18,426 bases of DNA from Pseudomarimonas sp964350895. GTDB taxonomy: Bacteria; Pseudomonadota; Gammaproteobacteria; Xanthomonadales; Xanthomonadaceae. Positions 15,001 through 18,426 of this stretch are shown here, piece after piece. The position numbers were made by a program, and so were the translations under genes. The stretch covers positions 1 to 18,426 of the forward strand of contig CAYGMG010000070.1 of assembly GCA_964350895.1 (NCBI GenBank), written 5' to 3'. Positions within the stretch are counted from its first letter, which is position 1. Each line of letters starts with the position of its first letter. Below the pieces are notes generated by a model. That model saw only the letters and a list, made by a program, of their open reading frames with translations, was not told the DNA's origin and ran no database searches.

Positions 15001-17436
15001 GGACACGGTTTGCGCGCCGGCATCCTCGTTGACCGTCTGGTTGGCGCCGACGGCGAAGCTCGGCGCGGCATTGACGTCGGTCACGCTGATCATGAAGGTC
15101 TGCGTGGCACTGGTGTCGAGGCCGCCGTTGGCAGTGCCACCGTTATCCTGCAGGGCCAGCGTGATGGTCGCGCTGCCACTGACGTTGGCGGCCGGAGTGA
15201 AGCTCAGGTCGCCTCCCGGGCTCACCGCGGGACCGGCGCTGAACAGGCCGGGGTTGCTGTTGCCCACGATATTGAACTGCAGGGACTGTCCCGACTCGTC
15301 CGCGGGCCCCGCGCTGAGAGCCGTGGCCCAGGCACTGACGGTTTGCGGACCGGCGTTCTCGAGCACGGTCTGGTCAGCGCCCACGGTGAAGCTCGGGCGG
15401 TCATTGACCGCACCCACGGTGATCAGGAAGCTCTGCGGCGGACTGGTGTCGACGCCGCCGCCCGCAGTGCCGCCATCGTCCATCAGGACCAGAGTGATGG
15501 TCGCGCTGCCATTGGCATCGGCGGACGGCGCATAGCTGAGCGTTCCGGTCGGGGATACCGCCGGGGCGGAGGCGAACAGTCCCGGATTGCTGTTGCTGGT
15601 GATGCTGAAGGCCAGCGTCTGGACCACGGCCGGATCGCCGTCGTCGATGGCGGTCGCCCAGCCGCTCACCGTCTGCGCGCCCGCATCCTCGAGCACCGAC
15701 TGGTCTGCACCGCGGGTGAAGCTCGGCGCGTCATTGAGGTCGGCCACGCTGACGGTGACCGTGGCGCTGTCGCTCAGCCCGCCGCCGTCGGTGACGCTGA
15801 CCGTCAGGGCGAAGGGCGAGTTGGCCACGCTGACCGCCGCTGCGGTCTGCACGCTGAGTTGACCGCCGCTGCTGATCTGGAACGCATTGCCGGTATTGCC
15901 GGCGGTAATGGCGTAGCTCAAGGTGTTGTTGGGCGCCGTGGTGTCCGGGTCCAGCGCAGCCAGAGGCGCGCCGACCAGGGTGCCCGCGGGGCTGTTCTCG
16001 GCCACGTTGCGCGCCACGTCGGAGAACTCCGGTGCCTCATTGACGTCGCGCAGGCTGATGGTGACCGCCGCGCTGTCGCTGAGTGCACCGCCATCGCTGA
16101 CGGTGACCGTCAGTACACGGCTCGGCGTTGTCTCGAAGTCCAGCTGGGTGCCGTCGGCGACGGTGATCTGTCCGCTGTTCGCGTCGATGGCGAACGTGTT
16201 GCCCGCATTGCCGGCGGTGATCGCAAACGCGAGGGTGTTGGCGGGCGCCGTCGTGTCCGGGTCACTGGCGGTGACGCTGCCGACCACGCTGGCGTTGGCG
16301 CTGTTCTCGTCCAGCGCAAAACTCGCATCGCTGGCCACCGGCGCTTCGTTCACATCGCTCAGGTTGATCGTGATGCTCGCGCTGTCGCTGAGCGCCGGCA
16401 CGCCGTCATCGGTGACCGTCACGGTCAGGACGAAGACGGGCAGGGTCTCGAAATCCAGCGCCGCGCTGTTTGCCACGCTGAGATTGCCGGAGGTGTCGAT
16501 GGCAAAGGCGCCCCCGCTGTTACCGGCGCTGATCGCGTGGGACAGGGTCTGGCCGGCGTCCGGATCGGTGGCCATCACCTGACCGACCGCGCTGGCATTG
16601 GCACTGTTCTCGGCGAGGCTGAAGGTGGCGTCGCTGGCCACTGGCGCAAGGTTGGCCGGCGGCTCGGCATCGCTGATGTCGACACGGACGAACAGTCGCC
16701 CCGCCTCGGTGGCGGCGAAGACGGCGACCACCTCGACCGGATTCTCGGCGCTGCTCGAATCGTTGCCCGGATCGGTGGCCAGCACCGGCACGCCTACCCA
16801 GTCACCGACCTGGCCGTCGCTGATGAAATTGGCCGCCCAGACCACGCCGACACCGGTACCCACGAGCAACAGCAGGGCCAGCGATGAGCCCAGGGCAGGA
16901 TGGCGACGGACCACCAGGACGAGCACGCCCGCCAGCAGCAGCAGGGCCAGCAGGCCTGCGCTCGGAATCACCGCAGGTGGGTTTGCCCCGAGGCCCGGCA
17001 GCACGAAGCTGCCCGCGGCGACCAGGTCGGCGCCGGCAGCGCTGCTCGACACGAAGCTGAGCCTGGCAGGTCCGCCATTGCCGAGCCCCGCCAGCGGGGT
17101 GGAGAACTCGACCACGTCGCTGCCGCCCAGGCCGACGTTCAGGCCTACCGGATAGCCGGCAGACTGCGCCTGGGGCGTGGAGAACCCCATCCCAGCGCAG
17201 TCCTCGCGGGTGACCGTGGCCACCTGGGGCGGCTGCCCGCCGACCGAGGCGGTCAATCGCACCTCGGCGCCGGTCACCGTGCCCGCGGGGGTAGTGACGC
17301 TGCATCCCGTGGCCGCGTTGCTATCGAGATCGAGGTAGACCCGGTGCTCGAAGGACACGCCCTGGGCCGCCACCGACGGCGTGGCGCCGGCAAGAATGAA
17401 AGCCAACGCTGCGATGGCAGCGCGAATCTGATTCAT
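12034..17436 (-). CDS. Giant membrane-tethered cadherin/Ig-like/parallel beta-helix surface protein
   Basis: An 1800-residue protein. The ATG at 17436 is chosen for its signal peptide (MNQIRAAIAALAFILAGATP, cleavage near VAA-Q) and the upstream AGGGGAC. Residues ~25-150 are a beta domain (HRVYLDLDSNAATGC). Residues ~155-203 hold two hydrophobic segments separated by RRHPALGSS. Three cadherin-like repeats follow (~264-569; DFETLPVFVLTVTVTD, DVNEAP), then three very similar Ig-like repeats (~570-900; VLEDAGAQTVSGWATAIDDG type), another Ig-like domain (~901-1010), and a long parallel beta-helix (~1012-1790) opened by WFVDDSAAAGGDGGLNDPFD. There is no C-terminal membrane anchor. Two internal helices would put both ends outside the cytoplasm. 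An adhesin or fibre scaffold role is inferred. It heads the six-gene unit. Confidence 0.85.
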   Translation of the reverse strand: MNQIRAAIAALAFILAGATPSVAAQGVSFEHRVYLDLDSNAATGCSVTTPAGTVTGAEVRLTASVGGQPPQVATVTREDCAGMGFSTPQAQSAGYPVGLNVGLGGSDVVEFSTPLAGLGNGGPARLSFVSSSAAGADLVAAGSFVLPGLGANPPAVIPSAGLLALLLLAGVLVLVVRRHPALGSSLALLLLVGTGVGVVWAANFISDGQVGDWVGVPVLATDPGNDSSSAENPVEVVAVFAATEAGRLFVRVDISDAEPPANLAPVASDATFSLAENSANASAVGQVMATDPDAGQTLSHAISAGNSGGAFAIDTSGNLSVANSAALDFETLPVFVLTVTVTDDGVPALSDSASITINLSDVNEAPVASDASFALDENSANASVVGSVTASDPDTTAPANTLAFAITAGNAGNTFAIDANSGQITVADGTQLDFETTPSRVLTVTVSDGGALSDSAAVTISLRDVNEAPEFSDVARNVAENSPAGTLVGAPLAALDPDTTAPNNTLSYAITAGNTGNAFQISSGGQLSVQTAAAVSVANSPFALTVSVTDGGGLSDSATVTVSVADLNDAPSFTRGADQSVLEDAGAQTVSGWATAIDDGDPAVVQTLAFSITSNSNPGLFASAPAVSPTGTLSYAPSADANGSATITLVLMDDGGTAGGGVDTSPPQSFLITVGAVNDRPSFTVGADQTVLENAGPQTVSAWATALSAGPADESGQSLQFNIVGNSNPGLFSAGPAVSPGGDLSFTPAANVSGSATITLALQDNGGTANGGLDTSATQTFMISVTDVNAAPSFAVGANQTVNEDAGAQTVSGWATAIDDGDPGVTQALTFNITGNTSPGLFAAGPAVSAAGVLTYTPTANASGSATISLTLMDDGGTANGGVDTSGAQSFTIIVTPVNDAPTATAKSHTTHSAIELEIIAASHTGELLEGAADVDDPTGELTAVLVAGSELPSGAVVTITNASDGSFRYDPPGGYSGPGSFQFRICDDGVPVAPQQCSAATTVSFTITGPELWFVDDSAAAGGDGGLNDPFDSLADLPAGRGTGDRIYVFSGSYASALSLNADEHLIGQGHSGSSSALLGVVAVSNGVLDATPVAGIAPALGNSLTLGGNNALVRGVAIDSGANTGLVAGMVSNVSVSESSVNAASGTAVSFSGTSGNVALSSTSSGGGANGIALNNVSGSFTFGNGALGGHSGVSFLGTGSLGTTGYQGSISKTSGGNLIELSGAGAGDVTLSGNLSCTGACSGIDVLNRNAGTISFSGASKVLNTGTNSAVNLTGNAGASIVFSAGGLDIDTSSGIGFNASGGGTLVVSGSGNSIASTAATAASIVNTVIGGSGATFQSVSASGAALGIRLDNAGNGGFTVTGLGSTDGSGGTIANISQRGVSVISTDALSLSNMAFSSASTTNGGGSCDAAGNNAGCHAAIHLDNVAVAVLDNVDITGTTAQYAINGRRVAGFALRNSSATNCGDAVNEGCLRLVDASGTSDITNSTLSFAADRVAQIENSSGTLALSVVGSTFSDTQPSLFGADGLELLMRGTANATVDVVNSLFARNRTNGLQMLVEDMAVSVIDITGSRFDRGTGIGTGIDLSAGGSAQLTYNVIGNPLISANGGNAFNAFAQGNSVVRGRVNNNPDIQAGGAGSFGTGVRLNANENADMVVEVSANTISSIGFDIGVDAVARGLLGASCGTGCTAGRLDVVISSNAISLDPSNSLYGVRSQAQDSNTTCASVVSNAVTNLGSTDAYRARTSNANSSLLLQGFSTDAVGTWNGNGNTPMSSVSSFHNGTLAGATCRVVSHPLP
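14737..15729 (-). repeat. Three tandem ~110-codon Ig-like repeats
   Basis: Three units of the giant gene (about 15729-15397, 15396-15067 and 15066-14737) encode the same ~110-residue pattern: PSFxxGAxQxVxExAG, then WATA, NPGLF or SPGLF, SATITL, and DDGGTANGG or DNGGTANGG. Units one and three are also very alike at the DNA level (for example around 15620-15710 and 14960-15050), suggesting recent duplication or gene conversion. Confidence 0.8.
16828..16971 (-). other. Internal membrane hairpin resembling a sorting signal plus a second signal peptide
   Basis: This encodes residues ~156-203 of the giant protein. The first half, VIPSAGLLALLLLAGVLVLV followed by RRH, has the Pro-motif/helix/Arg layout of C-terminal sorting signals such as IPTL-CTERM. 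The second half, SSLALLLLVGTGVGVVWAAN, looks like a signal peptide with an Ala-x-Ala-type end. Confidence 0.55.
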
Positions 17437-17453
17437 GGAACTTGTCCCCTGTC

Positions 17454-17469
17454 GGTCGGTCATCCGACC
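17454..17469 (-). promoter_or_regulatory. Leader hairpin before the giant gene
   Basis: GGTCGG-TCAT-CCGACC forms a perfect 6-bp stem with a four-base loop. On the mRNA it ends about three bases before the AGGGGAC ribosome binding site of the giant gene, so it could influence ribosome access. Confidence 0.4.
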
Positions 17470-17516
17470 CGCGAAGCCGGAGATGGATTCCGGCGCCTCG
17501 CGCGCCCCGTCTCCCG

Positions 17517-17522
17517 AGTATG
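17517..17522 (-). promoter_or_regulatory. Possible extended -10 element of the six-gene unit
   Basis: On the minus strand the sequence reads TGGCATACT, an extended -10 (TGn) before CATACT. It lies about 80 nt before the ATG at 17436. No convincing -35 is seen. Confidence 0.28.
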
Positions 17523-17642
17523 CCAGACAGGACACGAGCGCCCCGGGGCCGGCGCGCTGCATCGCAAGGCCGAGTGCTCAACGACGCGGCATGCAACTGA
17601 CCGCGCTGCCTCGCCGCACACCTGCGAAACCATCGCGACAAG

Positions 17643-17810
17643 GCTAGTGTCCTGTCCCGGAAGCATGTTGTTGAAGTCGCGACGCGGATGCGTCGTCGAG
17701 GCAAGGCGCGAGAAGGCGGCATAGCAGCGCTATGGTGACGACGAGCTACGCGGCATCGGCGGCGCAGACCGAGCGAATTCTGCGGTTTACTTCCGGGACA
17801 GGACACTAGC
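17643..17810. mobile_element. 168-bp miniature inverted-repeat element (MITE-like)
   Basis: Perfect 21-bp inverted ends lie at 17643-17663 (GCTAGTGTCCTGTCCCGGAA plus G) and 17790-17810. The outer CTAG is self-complementary and may be a 4-bp target duplication, as made by IS5-type elements, leaving TGTCCTGTCCCGGAAG ends. Inside are CGTCGTC (17691-17697)/GACGACG (17737-17743) and CATAGC-AGC-GCTATG (17720-17734), so a folded RNA or DNA hairpin is likely. It has no transposase and would depend on one elsewhere. It sits upstream of the predicted promoter of the giant-protein unit. Confidence 0.75.
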
Positions 17811-18377
17811 GCGAGGAGCGCGCGCGCATCCTTGCTGCGGCCTGCGGCGACCCGGCCAGCCCAGCCCCGATGGGCCAGCGTCGCAAAGCCGGCGCAGGCG
17901 CTACGTCCGCCGCGCAGCGCTATTCGTGAACCTCGAGGAATCGAGCGGAAGCACCGGCCTTCTGCACCCATCGCGACCGGCCAGCCCCGCGCATCATGCC
18001 GCGGCGATCGGTGGTGCTCTTGTGGGTGCGACCATAGTTTGGCCGGCGTTGGGTAGCATCGTTTGGCCGCCCGCTAGCCGGTGCCCCTCTCCGGCTATGG
18101 CTCCGCCCCCCAGTCGAAGCCAGATCAGTGGTGGCAGGAGCCGTGCCGGTCCGAGCCGGACCTCCGTTTCTGCTGCCCTGCTTGCTTCGATGGCAACCGG
18201 CGAAGTCATCCGCTAGGGGACGGCGCCCCCCCGCTGAGGGACCGAGCCCAGCAAAGGAGAACTTCTTCGGCGGTTCCGAAATGGGCGGCTGACCGGCGGC
18301 TTTCGGCCAGCAGTGAGCGTTACCGATTGCTAAGTCTGGGCGCAATGCTGCCGTTCGCAGGGCAATCCGGGGAGCTG
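17811..18377. other. Non-coding stretch, no convincing gene
   Basis: I see no reading frame with a good start, ribosome binding site or recognisable protein. Small structures include the inverted repeat AGCCGG/CCGGCT (18076-18081/18091-18096), GGTCC/GGACC (18148-18152/18158-18162), and a direct repeat GTTTGGCCG at 18037 and 18061. The T-rich and irregular composition of 18230-18370 also argues against coding. It may be degenerate repeat DNA. Confidence 0.5.
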
Positions 18378-18405
18378 TTGTGGGAGCGGATCGTATCCGC
18401 GACCG
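18378..18405. repeat. REP-like palindromic repeat
   Basis: TTGTGGGAGCGGATCGTATC continues into CGCGACCGC. GCGGA (18386-18390) pairs with TCCGC (18396-18400). The form GTGGGAGCGnn...nnCGCGACCGC is a repeat I recall as frequent between genes in Lysobacterales and some Pseudomonas. Only one copy is in this window, so the call relies on that memory. Confidence 0.45.
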
Positions 18406-18426
18406 CGACGTCTCGATCTAACCGCA

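Noticed and set aside
14665..16887. 740-codon open frame on the plus strand opposite the giant gene
   Set aside because: It is antisense to a protein with clear cadherin and Ig-like repeats. The translation is a low-complexity Arg/Gly/Ala/Asp mix without domains, a common by-product of high GC.
9541..17436. Prophage or phage tail cluster
   Set aside because: Only collar-type proteins are present. There are no tail tube, sheath, baseplate, terminase, lysis or integrase genes, and no attachment repeats were seen.
17926..18216. 96-codon GTG-start frame in the upstream non-coding region
   Set aside because: Low-complexity translation, no ribosome binding site and no recognisable domain.
1..18426. 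CRISPR array, tRNA or rRNA genes
   Set aside because: No regularly spaced direct repeats and no tRNA- or rRNA-like sequence was seen on reading either strand.

Overview
The window is GC-rich, densely packed bacterial DNA. Several things suggest a gammaproteobacterium of the Lysobacterales (Xanthomonadales): a lipoprotein-type TonB-domain protein with a helical-repeat/Ala-Pro linker, a 7TMR-DISM diguanylate cyclase, phage-tail-collar (microcystin-dependent, MdpB-type) proteins, small TAGACT-like -10 elements placed directly before start codons, and a 'GTGGGAGCGG...CCGCGACCGC' palindromic repeat at the right edge. This assignment is inference from protein style, not from a marker gene.

Left part (1-9548), mostly plus strand, ordinary chromosomal genes. 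It holds the C-terminal two thirds of a GH13 alpha-amylase-type enzyme (cut by the window edge), a PAS-GAF-GGDEF diguanylate cyclase, a minus-strand lipoprotein with a TonB C-terminal domain, a DUF805 membrane protein, an exported metallo-beta-lactamase-fold hydrolase overlapping a short-chain dehydrogenase, a strong hairpin, a cytidine deaminase, and a membrane 7TMR-DISM-GGDEF diguanylate cyclase preceded by a possible leaderless 31-codon upstream ORF that ends in an ATGA overlap. A 129-residue protein of unknown family and a small DUF6916-like protein follow.

Right part (9541-17436), minus strand, is the most interesting region. It is one tight six-gene unit, read from right to left. First comes an 1800-residue protein with a signal peptide, a beta domain, a two-helix membrane hairpin, three cadherin-like repeats, three near-identical Ig-like repeats, another Ig-like domain and a long parallel beta-helix. 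Three tandem tail-collar (MdpB-like) proteins follow, then a Tat-signal DUF6916-like protein, then a GNAT acetyltransferase. Gaps between genes are 0 to 21 nt. I infer a cell-envelope or extracellular fibre/adhesion module built from phage-tail-like parts; its real function is unknown.

The 990 bases upstream of that unit (17437-18426) have no convincing gene. They hold a probable promoter and leader hairpin, a 168-bp miniature inverted-repeat element with perfect 21-bp ends, and an REP-like palindrome at the edge.
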